DNA of 48,642 bases. Origin: an uncultured bacterium (GTDB lineage: Bacteria; Verrucomicrobiota; Lentisphaeria; Oligosphaerales; Oligosphaeraceae). The number at the start of each line of letters is the position of its first letter. Position 1 is the first letter of the stretch. The stretch lies in contig URJM01000006.1 of NCBI GenBank assembly GCA_900548225.1, positions 1 to 48,642 of the forward strand. Direction: 5' to 3'. The translations under genes and the position numbers were made by a program. The notes beneath the pieces are model-generated. The model had not been told where the DNA came from and did no database searches. It saw nothing but the letters and a program-made list of their open reading frames with translations. Shown here in pieces: positions 38,639 through 47,550 of the stretch.

Positions 38639-38692
38639 GGGGGCGGAACCGCGGCCCTTCCCGGAGGCGGCGGCCGTGGCGATTCCGCCCCC
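38639..38692 (-). other. Large GC-rich hairpin next to the ilvD start
   Basis: GGGGGCGGAA (38683-38692 read on the minus strand) pairs with TTCCGCCCCC (38639-38648), with further pairing of GGCC/GGCC inside. The structure ends 6 nt before the ilvD start codon, so it could hinder translation initiation or stabilise the upstream mRNA. Confidence 0.6.
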
Positions 38693-38728
38693 GGGGAGAC
38701 CTGGGTCTGCCCGCCCGGGAGCTACGGA

Positions 38729-39748
38729 CTAGTTGGAGGCGCTGTCGAGATCCTGGTCGTTCTTCCAGAGCATCTTCTGGCGGAGGTCCTTTCCGACAAT
38801 CTCCATCTGGTGCTTCGCAAGGGCGTTGCGCTTGCTGTTGAAGAAGGTGCGCCCGTTCTTGTTCTCGGCAATCCAGCGGCCGGCGAAGGTGCCGTCCTGG
38901 ATGTCGCTGAGAACGGCGCGCATGTTCGCCTTGACCTTCTCGGGGTCAAGCACACGGGGGCCTGAGACGTATTCGCCGTATTCGGCCGTGTCGGAAATCG
39001 AGTAGTTCATCGCCGCAATGCCGCCCTTGTTGATCAGGTCGACAATCAGCTTCATCTCGTGGATGCACTCGAAATAGGCGTTCTCAGGCTGGTATCCAGC
39101 CTCGACAAGCACCTCGAAGCCACAGCGCATCAGATCCGCCACGCCACCGCAAATCACGCACTGCTCGCCGAAAAGGTCGGTCTCGGTCTCCTCGTACATC
39201 GTGGTCTCCATGATTCCGGCACGGGCGCCGCCAATGCCCGCAATGTATGCAAGGGCAATGTCCTTGGCACGGCCGGTGGCGTCCTGCTCCACGGCCACCA
39301 GGCAGGGCACGCCCTTGCCGGCCACAAACTGGCTGCGGACAGTGTGCCCGGGACCCTTGGGCGCCGCCATGAAGACGTCGATGTCGGGACGGGGCACAAT
39401 CTGCTGGTAGCGGATGTTGAAGCCGTGGGCGAAGGCAATCGCGTTGCCGGGCTCCAGGTTCGGTGCGATGGACTTGCGGTAGACGTCGGCCGCCACTTCG
39501 TCGTTGATCAGGATCATCACGATGTCAGCCCACTTCGCCGCGTCCTCCACGCTCATCGTCTTGAGACCCGCGGCCTCCGCCTTCTCAATGGACTTGCTGC
39601 CCGCACGCAGACCCACGACCACGTCCATCCCGGAATCCTTCAGGTTCAATGCGTGGGCATGACCCTGGGAACCGTATCCGATAATCGCTATCTTCTTGCC
39701 TTTCAGATTGTTAATGTCACAATCCTTCTCGTAGTACATTTTCGCCAT
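38729..39748 (-). CDS. ilvC: Ketol-acid reductoisomerase (NADP+)
   Basis: The 339-residue class I enzyme converts acetolactate to dihydroxyisovalerate. It has the Rossmann motif [20 protein letters not shown] and the loop GLRAGSKS that contacts the cofactor phosphate. [15 protein letters not shown] and the C-terminal Mg2+-binding knotted domain ([35 protein letters not shown]) complete it. The start at 39748 (MAKMYYEK) has AGGAGACAACTAGAG upstream. The 135-nt gap after ilvN (39749-39883) shows no gene. Confidence 0.98.
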   Translation of the reverse strand: MAKMYYEKDCDINNLKGKKIAIIGYGSQGHAHALNLKDSGMDVVVGLRAGSKSIEKAEAAGLKTMSVEDAAKWADIVMILINDEVAADVYRKSIAPNLEPGNAIAFAHGFNIRYQQIVPRPDIDVFMAAPKGPGHTVRSQFVAGKGVPCLVAVEQDATGRAKDIALAYIAGIGGARAGIMETTMYEETETDLFGEQCVICGGVADLMRCGFEVLVEAGYQPENAYFECIHEMKLIVDLINKGGIAAMNYSISDTAEYGEYVSGPRVLDPEKVKANMRAVLSDIQDGTFAGRWIAENKNGRTFFNSKRNALAKHQMEIVGKDLRQKMLWKNDQDLDSASN

Positions 39749-39883
39749 CTCTAGTTGTCTCCTGGTGAATGGATTTTTGGGTTTCTGGTTTTCGGGGAGA
39801 GTATCTGGTGTATTTCCGTTTGCTTTCTGGCGTGGGCGCGGAGGAAAAAGGCAGAACGCCAGCCCTCCGGCGCATGCCACAAT

Positions 39884-40441
39884 TTAGAGGACATTCTTGC
39901 CGTAGTCGAACTCGTCCTTCATCTTTGTCTGCTCGGTGATGGTATGCGGCCCCCGTTCCAGGGCGACCGTGCCCGTGCGGGCGAGTTCCATGATTCCGAA
40001 CTCCTCCAGCATCTTCTGGAGCGCAGCCGCCTTCTCGTCGTCGCCAATGACTGCGAGGGTGAGGCATTGGGGATTCATGTCGACGACCGATGCGCGGAAG
40101 ATGCTGGCGATTTCGATGATTCTCGTCTGCGCGTCGGTGGAGGGCATCCGCACCTTCACCAGCATCAGTTCACGGTGCAGGCTCGGACGGTCGGTAAGGT
40201 CCCTGACCGAATGGACGGGCAGGAGCTTCCGGAGCTGGTTGCAGAGCAGCTTCGCCCTGCCCTCGTCGGTGGTGACCTCGATCGTGATGCGGGAGACCGA
40301 CGGGTCGTCGGTGGGGCCTACCGCAAGGGAGTCGATGTTGTATCCCTTGCGGGAGAAAAGACGGGACACCTGGCTGAGGACGCCGGAGGAGTTCTCGACC
40401 AGCACGGCCAGCGTATGCATTTTGACAGGTTCGGTTTCCAT
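39884..40441 (-). CDS. ilvN: Acetolactate synthase small (regulatory) subunit
   Basis: The 185-residue protein has an ACT domain at its N terminus (HTLAVLVENSSGVLSQVSRL, FSRKGYNIDSLAVG) and the C-terminal regulatory region (VVDMNPQCLTLAVIGDDEKA). It binds IlvB, raises its activity and makes it sensitive to valine. The length is in the usual IlvH/IlvN range. It begins 58 nt after ilvB. Confidence 0.96.
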   Translation of the reverse strand: METEPVKMHTLAVLVENSSGVLSQVSRLFSRKGYNIDSLAVGPTDDPSVSRITIEVTTDEGRAKLLCNQLRKLLPVHSVRDLTDRPSLHRELMLVKVRMPSTDAQTRIIEIASIFRASVVDMNPQCLTLAVIGDDEKAAALQKMLEEFGIMELARTGTVALERGPHTITEQTKMKDEFDYGKNVL

Positions 40442-40499
40442 TCTTCTTTCCAGGTCTTGGTTGAGGTGGGGTGGCGGGGCTCCTTCAAATGCGCTGGCG

Positions 40500-42209
40500 C
40501 TAGTCCACGACGAAGTCGTTGATTTTCTTGCCGGAGGCCACCATCGGACGGACCATCTCGTCCTTCTTGATGGCGCAGTCGATTACGTATCCATGCCCGC
40601 ACGCAAGGCCCGCCTTGAGGGCCTCCTCAAGCTGCTCGACTGTGCGGACGTGGCATCCCGACAGGCCGAACGCCTCCGCCAGCTTCACGAAATCCGGTCC
40701 ACGGTGGTCGAGGTCGGTCTGGCTGTATCTCTTGTGGTAGAAGAGCGACTGGAGCTGGCGGACCATTCCAAGGGTGCGGTTGTTGAAGACCACGGTGATT
40801 ATCGGCAACTTGTAGTATGCCTCGGTGGACAGCTCGTTGCAGTTCATGCGGAAGCTGCCGTCGCCGGTCACGTGAATCACCGCCTTGCCGGGATTCGCAA
40901 GCTTGGCGCCTATGGCTGCGCCAAGGCCAAAGCCCATCGTGCCAAAGCCGCCGCTGGTTAGAAGCTGCCCGGGATAGTCGAAACGAAGATTCTGGATGCA
41001 CCACATCTGGTGCTGGCCAACGTCGGTGGAGACGATTGTGTCCTGGGGCATGATTCTCTTGATCGTGTCGAAGACCTGCTTCGGATTGAGGGTCTCCCCG
41101 GATTCGGGATACTGGGGCTGCCGGGGATATGCGAAGACCTTCTCCTTCCATTCGTCGTGGCGGAACTGCCCAAGACGGGAAAGCAGGCAGGAGAGGACGC
41201 GCTTCGCGTCTCCGATGATGTGGTGCGCGGTCTGCACGTTCTTGTCGATTTCCGAACGGTCGATGTCGATTTGGACGACCTTCGCCTGGTGTGCAAACGA
41301 AGTCGGATCCAGGGCCACGCGGTCGGAGAACCTGCATCCCACCGCAATGAGCATGTCGCAGTTGGCGACTCCGATGTTGGAGGCCTGGGAGCCATGCATT
41401 CCCACCAGCCCCGTGGCCAGCGGATGCTTTCCGGGAATGCCGCCGCATCCCATGACGGTGAAGGCGGCCGGCGCGTCAAGGCGCTCCGTAAATTCCACAA
41501 ACTCCCCGTGGGCGCGGGAGAGGACGACTCCGCCGCCGCAAATCAGGAAGGGGCGTTCCGACTTGCTTATCATCTCCACAAGGGTGTCAAGGTCCTCCTT
41601 GTTCGGCTCCGGAGGGCGGAAGTCCTGGCTCGACCTGTGGATGAGATTGGCCAGGGAGCCATGTGTGGCGTGCTGTTCCCTGGCAAGGGGGGTGTATTCC
41701 GCGGAGTTGGCGGTCGCGTCCTTCTGGATGTCGATGAGGACGGGCCCCGGGCGGCCGCTTCTGGCAATTGCAAAGGCCTCCCTGATTGTGTCGGCCAGGT
41801 CTTCCGCGCGCTTCACAAGGAACGCGCTCTTGGTGATGGGCATCGCGATGCCCGTCATGTCGACTTCCTGGAATGCGTCCTTCCCGATGAGGTTCCCGGA
41901 GACATTGCAGGTGATGAAGACCACAGGCGAGGAGTCGAGGTACGCAGTCGCGATCCCGGTGGTGAGATTCGCCGCGCCCGGGCCGCTGGTGGCCATGCAG
42001 ACTCCCACACGGCCAGTGCTCCTGGCATACCCGTCGGCGGCATGGGCGGCATGCTGCTCATGGCTTGTCAGAATGTGGCGAATCCTGCCCTTGCTGGCGT
42101 AAAGCTCGTCATACACGTTCAGGATCGTGCCCCCTGGATAGCCGAAGACCGTGTCCACTCCCTGCTCCAAAAGACACTCCACTATGATTCTCGCGCCGTT
42201 GTATCTCAT
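40500..42209 (-). CDS. ilvB: Acetolactate synthase large (catalytic) subunit
   Basis: The 569-residue thiamine diphosphate enzyme condenses pyruvate to acetolactate, or with 2-ketobutyrate to acetohydroxybutyrate. It contains VFGYPGGTILNVYDELY, the catalytic Glu in TSHEQHAAHAADGYARSTGR, ATSGPGAANLTTG, FAD-domain residues and the ThDP/Mg2+ motif GDGSFRMNCNELSTEAYYKL. It is the first gene of the ilvBNCD operon, preceded by a leader of about 300 nt with attenuator structure. Confidence 0.98.
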   Translation of the reverse strand: MRYNGARIIVECLLEQGVDTVFGYPGGTILNVYDELYASKGRIRHILTSHEQHAAHAADGYARSTGRVGVCMATSGPGAANLTTGIATAYLDSSPVVFITCNVSGNLIGKDAFQEVDMTGIAMPITKSAFLVKRAEDLADTIREAFAIARSGRPGPVLIDIQKDATANSAEYTPLAREQHATHGSLANLIHRSSQDFRPPEPNKEDLDTLVEMISKSERPFLICGGGVVLSRAHGEFVEFTERLDAPAAFTVMGCGGIPGKHPLATGLVGMHGSQASNIGVANCDMLIAVGCRFSDRVALDPTSFAHQAKVVQIDIDRSEIDKNVQTAHHIIGDAKRVLSCLLSRLGQFRHDEWKEKVFAYPRQPQYPESGETLNPKQVFDTIKRIMPQDTIVSTDVGQHQMWCIQNLRFDYPGQLLTSGGFGTMGFGLGAAIGAKLANPGKAVIHVTGDGSFRMNCNELSTEAYYKLPIITVVFNNRTLGMVRQLQSLFYHKRYSQTDLDHRGPDFVKLAEAFGLSGCHVRTVEQLEEALKAGLACGHGYVIDCAIKKDEMVRPMVASGKKINDFVVD

Positions 42210-42240
42210 CTGCCAAAATCCTTCTTCATTCGCTGAAATT

Positions 42241-42276
42241 AAAAAAGCCCCTCGGTTGCATCTGAACCGAAGGGCC
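42241..42276 (-). terminator. Attenuator terminator in the ilvB leader
   Basis: On the minus strand GGCCCTTCGGTTC (5' arm, 42264-42276) pairs with CAACCGAGGGGC (3' arm, 42247-42258), followed by six T residues and 31 nt before the ilvB start codon. The 5' arm can instead pair with GAACCGAGG at 42342-42350 (nine pairs including one G-U), which would prevent the terminator from forming. Confidence 0.75.
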
Positions 42277-42368
42277 TTTTTCTAGCGTCCGACGTACTTC
42301 TCGCCGCACCCTGGAAGGGGCATTCCTCAATTGTCTCTGCGCCTCGGTTCCGAAAACGTTTGTTTTTC

Positions 42369-42405
42369 GCGTTGCCGGAAAGCGTCAGACGCAATCCCGC
42401 AACGC
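42369..42405 (-). promoter_or_regulatory. Leader hairpin between leader ORF stop and antiterminator segment
   Basis: GCGTTGC (42399-42405) pairs with GCAACGC (42369-42375), with an internal GCG/CGC stem. It overlaps the first base of the leader ORF stop codon region, as the pause hairpin of amino-acid operon attenuators does. Confidence 0.5.
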
Positions 42406-42461
42406 TATCTAACCGCGACTTGGAGTCGGAGGGCAGAAGCCTGGACGGTGAGGAATCCCAT
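42405..42461 (-). CDS. Candidate ilv leader peptide (18 residues, Leu/Val-rich)
   Basis: ATG at 42461 opens MGFLTVQASALRLQVAVR, stop at 42405-42407. Six of 18 residues are Leu or Val, with four of them clustered at the end (LRLQVAV) just before the hairpin. Ribosome stalling there at low charged tRNA-Leu/Val could set the choice between antiterminator and terminator. No Shine-Dalgarno precedes the ATG, as for several other genes in this window. It may not be translated. Confidence 0.4.
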   Translation of the reverse strand: MGFLTVQASALRLQVAVR

Positions 42462-42522
42462 GATTTCGTAAAAGAATGAAAACGAGGTCGTAAGACTGTA
42501 CTTCTATCGTGAAATTTCGCCT

Positions 42523-42550
42523 AATATAAACACACCTCGAAAAATTCCAA
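42523..42550 (-). promoter_or_regulatory. Promoter of the ilvBNCD operon
   Basis: On the minus strand TTGGAA (42545-42550) and TATATT (42523-42528) are 16 bp apart, placing the start near 42516 and giving a leader of about 300 nt. The intergenic stretch 42551-42771 toward mnmE carries further AT-rich tracts but no gene. Confidence 0.5.
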
Positions 42551-42771
42551 ATTGCTTTGCCGGACAGATAATCCGAAAAAACGCCGTGATCCCCGCCATC
42601 CGCTGAAGCCATGGAGGACAACGGGCGGGGAATCCAGGGGAATGGAGAGCCGCGCACAATCCGACGATAGTATATAACAAACTGCAAACAAAGAAGTTAT
42701 GACTTTTAGTATCCACAACGCACCACCTGCGGCACACAAAAAAGAAGAACCGCCTTTACGTTCCCTGGGGA

Positions 42772-42799
42772 TTACTGTTTCAATTCACCCAATTATATT
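42772..42799 (+). promoter_or_regulatory. Candidate mnmE promoter, possibly leaderless
   Basis: TATATT at 42794-42799 is only 6 nt before the mnmE ATG, with a weak -35 (TTACTG, 42772-42777) at 16 bp. If used, transcription would start at or next to the A of the ATG. No Shine-Dalgarno is visible upstream of the gene. Confidence 0.35.
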
Positions 42800-42805
42800 C
42801 TTTCC

Positions 42806-44167
42806 ATGCAAGCTTCCAGTAAAGACACAATATGCGCCCTGGCGACTCCTCCGGGCGGAGCCGTCGCCATCATCAGACTTTCCGGGGACAATTCCCTGGC
42901 CATTGCGGAGCAGGTCTGGAGCCCCATCCACGGCGGAGGACTGGGGGCGGAGAGTCCGCGGAGGCTTCTCATTGGAAGCATGGGCGGCATTGACGCGTCC
43001 TGCCTGGCTGTCTACATGCCTGGACCCAACAGCTACACGGGGGAGGACGTGGTCGAGCTCCAGCTGCACGGTGGCCGCGCGTCCGTCCGCATGGCGCTAG
43101 AGGCTCTTCTGGCATACGGCGCCCGCGCTGCCGAGCCTGGCGAATTCACCCGTCGCGCCTTCATGAACGGGAAGCTTGACCTTACGCAGGCCGAGGCGGT
43201 CGCCGACCTTGTCGCGGCGGAATCCTGGCGTGCGGCGAGAATTGCAAATGCGCAGCTGGAGGGTGAACTTGGAGCCGCGGCCAGGGCAATCCACGAGGAA
43301 CTCTCCACAATCCTCTCCGAAGTGGAATCAAGGCTGGATTTTCCAGAGGAGGAGATCGACTGGATGCCGCCCTCGGAACTCCTCCGCAGGCTGGAATCGT
43401 GCCAGGAGAAAATCCGGCGGCTGGCACGCACCAGGCGCGAGGGTGAAATCCTCCGTGACTGCGCGAAGATGGTCATCGCCGGCCCTCCGAATGTGGGGAA
43501 GTCAAGCCTGCTCAACAGGCTACTGGGGCGTGATCGCGCAATCGTATCCCCAATTCCAGGCACCACCCGCGATACGGTGGAGGCTGACTTTGCAATCAAG
43601 GGTTTTCCGGTGAAGATCATCGACACGGCGGGGGCAAGGGAGACCGACGACCTCGTCGAGCAAAGCGGAATCGAGCGGGCAAAGAGGGCCGCCGCCGAGG
43701 CGGACGTGGTCCTGTGGGTCTCGGACGCGACCGCGGGGGAGACGCCACAGCCAAAGTGGTCAATCCCGCGGGGAACGATGATTCCCGTAATCAACAAGTG
43801 CGACCTGGCCTCGCCGCCGGAAGGACGGCTCTCCGTCTCCGCAATCACCGGCGAGGGAATCCCCGAACTCGAGGAGACTATCGCAAGGTCGCTTGAAGAC
43901 GAACTGGATAAGGGGCAGGAAGGGGGCGACTCCCTCGGGGACAAGGCGGAAGGCCTCCATGTCGCCGTCAGCGCACGGCACGCATCCCTCCTTGACGAGG
44001 CAGCCAGGGCGGTGGACGACACCCGCAGGGAAGTCCCCTCCGCCGCCTGGGAGCTGGCGGCAGTCCCCCTCCGGAACGCAGTTGCCGCCATCGGAAAGAT
44101 TGTCGGGCTCGAAGTCGAACCTGACATCCTCGACAAAATCTTCCACAGGTTCTGCATAGGCAAATGA
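42806..44167 (+). CDS. mnmE: tRNA modification GTPase MnmE
   Basis: The 453-residue GTPase works with MnmG to make the 5-carboxymethylaminomethyl group on U34 of certain tRNAs. The N-terminal folate-binding domain has TICALATPPGGAVAIIRLSG, NSYTGEDVVELQLHGG and PGEFTRRAFMNGKLDLTQAE. The G domain has GPPNVGKSSLLNRL, GTTRDTVE, DTAGARETDD and NKCD. The protein ends FCIGK, which supplies the conserved Cys. mnmG is not in the window. Its stop overlaps the ligA start (ATGA). Confidence 0.98.
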   Translation: MQASSKDTICALATPPGGAVAIIRLSGDNSLAIAEQVWSPIHGGGLGAESPRRLLIGSMGGIDASCLAVYMPGPNSYTGEDVVELQLHGGRASVRMALEALLAYGARAAEPGEFTRRAFMNGKLDLTQAEAVADLVAAESWRAARIANAQLEGELGAAARAIHEELSTILSEVESRLDFPEEEIDWMPPSELLRRLESCQEKIRRLARTRREGEILRDCAKMVIAGPPNVGKSSLLNRLLGRDRAIVSPIPGTTRDTVEADFAIKGFPVKIIDTAGARETDDLVEQSGIERAKRAAAEADVVLWVSDATAGETPQPKWSIPRGTMIPVINKCDLASPPEGRLSVSAITGEGIPELEETIARSLEDELDKGQEGGDSLGDKAEGLHVAVSARHASLLDEAARAVDDTRREVPSAAWELAAVPLRNAVAAIGKIVGLEVEPDILDKIFHRFCIGK

Positions 44168-46413
44168 CCATGGGCGAAATGGACAATGCAACAGTAGGCC
44201 TCCAGGCGCAGGCGGAGGAACTCCGCCGGCAAATCCGACACCACGACCAGCTCTACTACATCGACGCGGCGCCCGAAATCTCCGACCTGGAATACGACAG
44301 GCTCTACCACAGGCTCCTCGACCTGGAGGCCGCACACCCGGAGCTGGTTACCACGGACTCGCCAACCCAGCGAATGCACGGAGGCGTCGCGGAGGGATTC
44401 GAGACGGTGGAACACACCGTGCCCATGCTCTCCCTGGAAAACACCTACAACGCGGCGGACCTGGAACGTTTCCACGAAGGCGTCCTCAGGGGACTCAAGG
44501 GGGAGACGCCCACATACGTCGTCGAACCAAAGATCGACGGCGTCTCCATCGCCGTCAGATACGAGAACGGAGTCCTGGCGCAGGCCGTCACCAGGGGAAA
44601 CGGCAGACAGGGAGACGATGTCACCGCGAATGTGAAGACGATTCCGTCGGTCCCGCTCCGGCTCCGCTGCGACAATCCGCCGCCGTTCTTCGAGGCGCGT
44701 GGCGAATGCTACCTTCCGAGGGAGGGTTTCGCCAGGCTGAACCAGCGCAGGGTCGAAGAGGGGCTCGAACCCTTCGCCAACGCACGAAACGCGACAGCGG
44801 GCTCAATCAAGCTGCTGGACTCCGCCGAGGTGGCGACAAGACCCCTCGACATTCTCTTCTACACCCAGGGGCTGATTGACGGGGTGGAGGTCGACTCACA
44901 GCAGGAGCTCTTCCGCATCTTCAGGGAATACGGCCTCAAAATCCAGAAGTGGTGCCGGGTCGTCCACGACTTCAAGGGCATCTACGACGCAATCCAGGAG
45001 CTGGACGGGCTTCGCCGCGACATGCCCTACGACACCGACGGGGCCGTCATCAAGGTGGACTCCTTCCGCCAGCGTGAAATCCTCGGCATGACTGCGAAGG
45101 CCCCGTGCTGGGCGAAGGCGTACAAGTTCGAGCCGGAACGCGCCGCCACCAGGCTCAAGGCAATCACAATCCAGGTCGGCAGGACAGGCGTCCTGGCGCC
45201 CGTCGCGGAACTCGAGCCGGTCTTCCTGTCCGGTTCGACGATTTCCCGCGCCACACTTCACAACCAGGATGAGATCGCCAGGAAGGACATCCGCATTGGC
45301 GACACGGTGCTTATCGAGAAGGCCGGAGAGGTGATTCCCGCAGTTGTCAAGGTCCTCCTTGAGCGCCGTCCCGAGGGCACCGTCCCCTACGACCTGCCTG
45401 GCAGCCTCGGCGGCAAATGCCCCTCCTGCGGAGGCCCGATCTCCCGGGATCCCAACTTCGCGGCATGGCGGTGTGAAAATCTCCAGTGCCCCGCGCAGAA
45501 TGTCCGCAGAGTCCAGTATTTTACTGCAAGGAACGCGTTGGACATCGAGTCGGTGGGAGGCGTGGTCGCGGAAGCGCTCTGCGACAGCGGACTGGTCAGG
45601 GAACCCCTCGACCTCTTCAGTCTCAACCAGGCGCAACTCGAAGGACTGAACCTCGGAACGGAAGACGAACCGCGCATCTTCGGGCCGAAAAACGCGGCAA
45701 AGGTGCTCGCCGCACTCGAAAATGCCCGCACAAAGGACCTGGGGCACTGGCTGGAGGCCATGGGAATCCCCGAAGTCGGGGCAGCCACCGCATTCCAGCT
45801 CGGCAGAATCCACAAGGACCTGGCCGAAGTCGCGGAATCGCCATATCTCAAGGCGATGCTGGATCTGCTGGATCTCCAAAACGGCATCACGCCGACACGG
45901 ACAAAGGGAGAGCCAAAACCCATCCAGGACCTCTTCGACCCACCCGCGGCGCCCCCGACACTCCAGGAACTCGAAACCCCGCTCCTGCGCGCAGGACTCA
46001 TCAAAAAATCCTCTGCAAAGGGAGCATACGTCACAACCACAATCGGCCCAAAGACCGCACAAAGCGTCCTGGATTTCTTCAAAGGAAAAATCGGCAGAAG
46101 CTGGCTTGAACGCATGAGTGGCCTCGGAATCAATCCCGCAGGAGGAAACGAAGGCTCCGAAGCCGCAGAGGAAAGGCCACTCCAGGGAAAGTCATTCGTC
46201 CTCACGGGAACACTCTCGACAATGGGGCGGGACGAGGCGTCCGCAAAAATCCGTGCGCTCGGAGGGTCAGTCGCAGGCGCGGTCAGCCGGAAGACGACAT
46301 ATCTTGTGGCCGGGGCGAACACAGGTGCGACAAAGACGTCGCGGGCGGCGGAACTTGGCGTGGCCGTCCTCGACGAGGAGGCGTTTTTGAGGATGCTCGG
46401 CGAGCAACATTAA
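44164..46413 (+). CDS. ligA: NAD+-dependent DNA ligase
   Basis: The 749-residue ligase seals nicks during replication and repair. It has the Ia domain (YYIDAAPEISDLEYDRLYHR), the adenylation site VVEPKIDGVSIAVRYENG (Lys nucleophile), GECYLPREGF, an OB fold and the zinc finger CPSCGG..CENLQCPAQ. The HhH region contains FLYALGI-like HWLEAMGIPEVGAATA, and a C-terminal BRCT domain (LQGKSFVLTGTLSTMGRDEA) closes the protein. It is about 75 residues longer than the usual 670 because of an insertion near residues 560-630 in the HhH domain. Confidence 0.97.
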   Translation: MTMGEMDNATVGLQAQAEELRRQIRHHDQLYYIDAAPEISDLEYDRLYHRLLDLEAAHPELVTTDSPTQRMHGGVAEGFETVEHTVPMLSLENTYNAADLERFHEGVLRGLKGETPTYVVEPKIDGVSIAVRYENGVLAQAVTRGNGRQGDDVTANVKTIPSVPLRLRCDNPPPFFEARGECYLPREGFARLNQRRVEEGLEPFANARNATAGSIKLLDSAEVATRPLDILFYTQGLIDGVEVDSQQELFRIFREYGLKIQKWCRVVHDFKGIYDAIQELDGLRRDMPYDTDGAVIKVDSFRQREILGMTAKAPCWAKAYKFEPERAATRLKAITIQVGRTGVLAPVAELEPVFLSGSTISRATLHNQDEIARKDIRIGDTVLIEKAGEVIPAVVKVLLERRPEGTVPYDLPGSLGGKCPSCGGPISRDPNFAAWRCENLQCPAQNVRRVQYFTARNALDIESVGGVVAEALCDSGLVREPLDLFSLNQAQLEGLNLGTEDEPRIFGPKNAAKVLAALENARTKDLGHWLEAMGIPEVGAATAFQLGRIHKDLAEVAESPYLKAMLDLLDLQNGITPTRTKGEPKPIQDLFDPPAAPPTLQELETPLLRAGLIKKSSAKGAYVTTTIGPKTAQSVLDFFKGKIGRSWLERMSGLGINPAGGNEGSEAAEERPLQGKSFVLTGTLSTMGRDEASAKIRALGGSVAGAVSRKTTYLVAGANTGATKTSRAAELGVAVLDEEAFLRMLGEQH

Positions 46414-46440
46414 TCATAACTCCTTGATTTTAAAGATGTT

Positions 46441-47550
46441 ATGACAAACGACACAAACCACGGCGTTCAGGAGAGAATCCTCGTGACTGGAGGCGCGGGC
46501 TTCATCGGCTCCGCACTTGTATCGCTTCTCATGAAGGAGACCGGATGCCGTGTCGCAGTGCTGGACGCCCTCACCTACGCAGGAAACCCCGAGAATCTCC
46601 AGGAGTTCAAGGACGACCCGCGCTATGACTTCATCCACGCGGACATACGGGACAGGGGGGCGGTGGAGACGGTCTTCTCACGGTTCCGCCCGACAAAGGT
46701 GCTGCACCTTGCGGCGGAGTCGCACGTGGACCGTTCAATCGATGCGCCAGGCACCTTCCTTGAGACGAATATCATGGGGACCTTCACCATGCTGGAGGCC
46801 GCCCGGAAGCACATGGCCTCACTCCCCCCGGACGAGGCGGACTCCTTCCGCTTCCTTCATGTCTCCACCGACGAGGTCTTCGGGGACCTCTCTCCAGAGC
46901 AGCCTCCCTGCGGCGAGGATGCCCCCTACAATCCATCGTCGCCCTACTCCGCCAGCAAGGCCGCCGCAGACCACCTCGTCAGGGCGTGGCATCGCACATA
47001 CGGGTTGCCGACGCTCCTCACAAACTGCTCCAACAACTACGGCCCCAGGCAGTTTCCGGAGAAGCTCATTCCACTGATGATTCTGCGCGCGGTCGCAGGG
47101 AAGAGCCTGCCCATATACGGCACAGGGATGCAAATCCGCGACTGGATACATGTCGAAGACCACGCCCGCGCACTCATCACGGCCGCAATGCACGGCACGC
47201 CCGGAGATACGTATACAATCGGAGGAGACTGCGAACTCACAAATCTCGAGGTGGTCACCACGCTCTGCTCAATCCTCGACGAGTTGCACCCCCGCAAGGA
47301 TGGCCTCCCCTACAGGAGCCAAATCGAATTCGTCCAGGACCGCCCGGGGCATGACGCCAGATACGCGCTGGATTCGTCCCACATCAAGCACGCCCTGGGC
47401 TGGGCTCCGAGGATGACCTTCCGCGACGGGCTTCGGGCCACTGCGGAGTGGTATCTCGCCCACGAAGAGTGGTGCCGCCACATCCAGGAGGGAAGCTACC
47501 GCTGCCAGCGCCTCGGGCTTGGCGAAGTCACCAAGGAGGAACTGCCATGA
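46441..47550 (+). CDS. rfbB: dTDP-glucose 4,6-dehydratase
   Basis: The 369-residue SDR enzyme converts dTDP-glucose to dTDP-4-keto-6-deoxyglucose, the second step of dTDP-L-rhamnose synthesis. It has [36 protein letters not shown], the catalytic STDEVFGDL (Thr-Asp-Glu), [10 protein letters not shown] (Tyr-x3-Lys) and [17 protein letters not shown]. It starts 27 nt after ligA, and its stop overlaps the rfbA start. The product feeds cell-surface polysaccharide synthesis. Confidence 0.96.
   Translation: MTNDTNHGVQERILVTGGAGFIGSALVSLLMKETGCRVAVLDALTYAGNPENLQEFKDDPRYDFIHADIRDRGAVETVFSRFRPTKVLHLAAESHVDRSIDAPGTFLETNIMGTFTMLEAARKHMASLPPDEADSFRFLHVSTDEVFGDLSPEQPPCGEDAPYNPSSPYSASKAAADHLVRAWHRTYGLPTLLTNCSNNYGPRQFPEKLIPLMILRAVAGKSLPIYGTGMQIRDWIHVEDHARALITAAMHGTPGDTYTIGGDCELTNLEVVTTLCSILDELHPRKDGLPYRSQIEFVQDRPGHDARYALDSSHIKHALGWAPRMTFRDGLRATAEWYLAHEEWCRHIQEGSYRCQRLGLGEVTKEELP

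Noticed and set aside
42282..42323. Second small leader ORF (MPLPGCGEKYVGR) before the ilvB terminator
   Set aside because: Only one Leu and one Val codon; GAGG is too close to the ATG for good initiation; less convincing than the ORF at 42405-42461.
42241..42360. T-box riboswitch ahead of ilvB
   Set aside because: The sequence CCAGGGTGCGGCG only partly resembles the T-box motif AGGGTGGNACCGCG and no specifier stem is evident; classical attenuation fits better.
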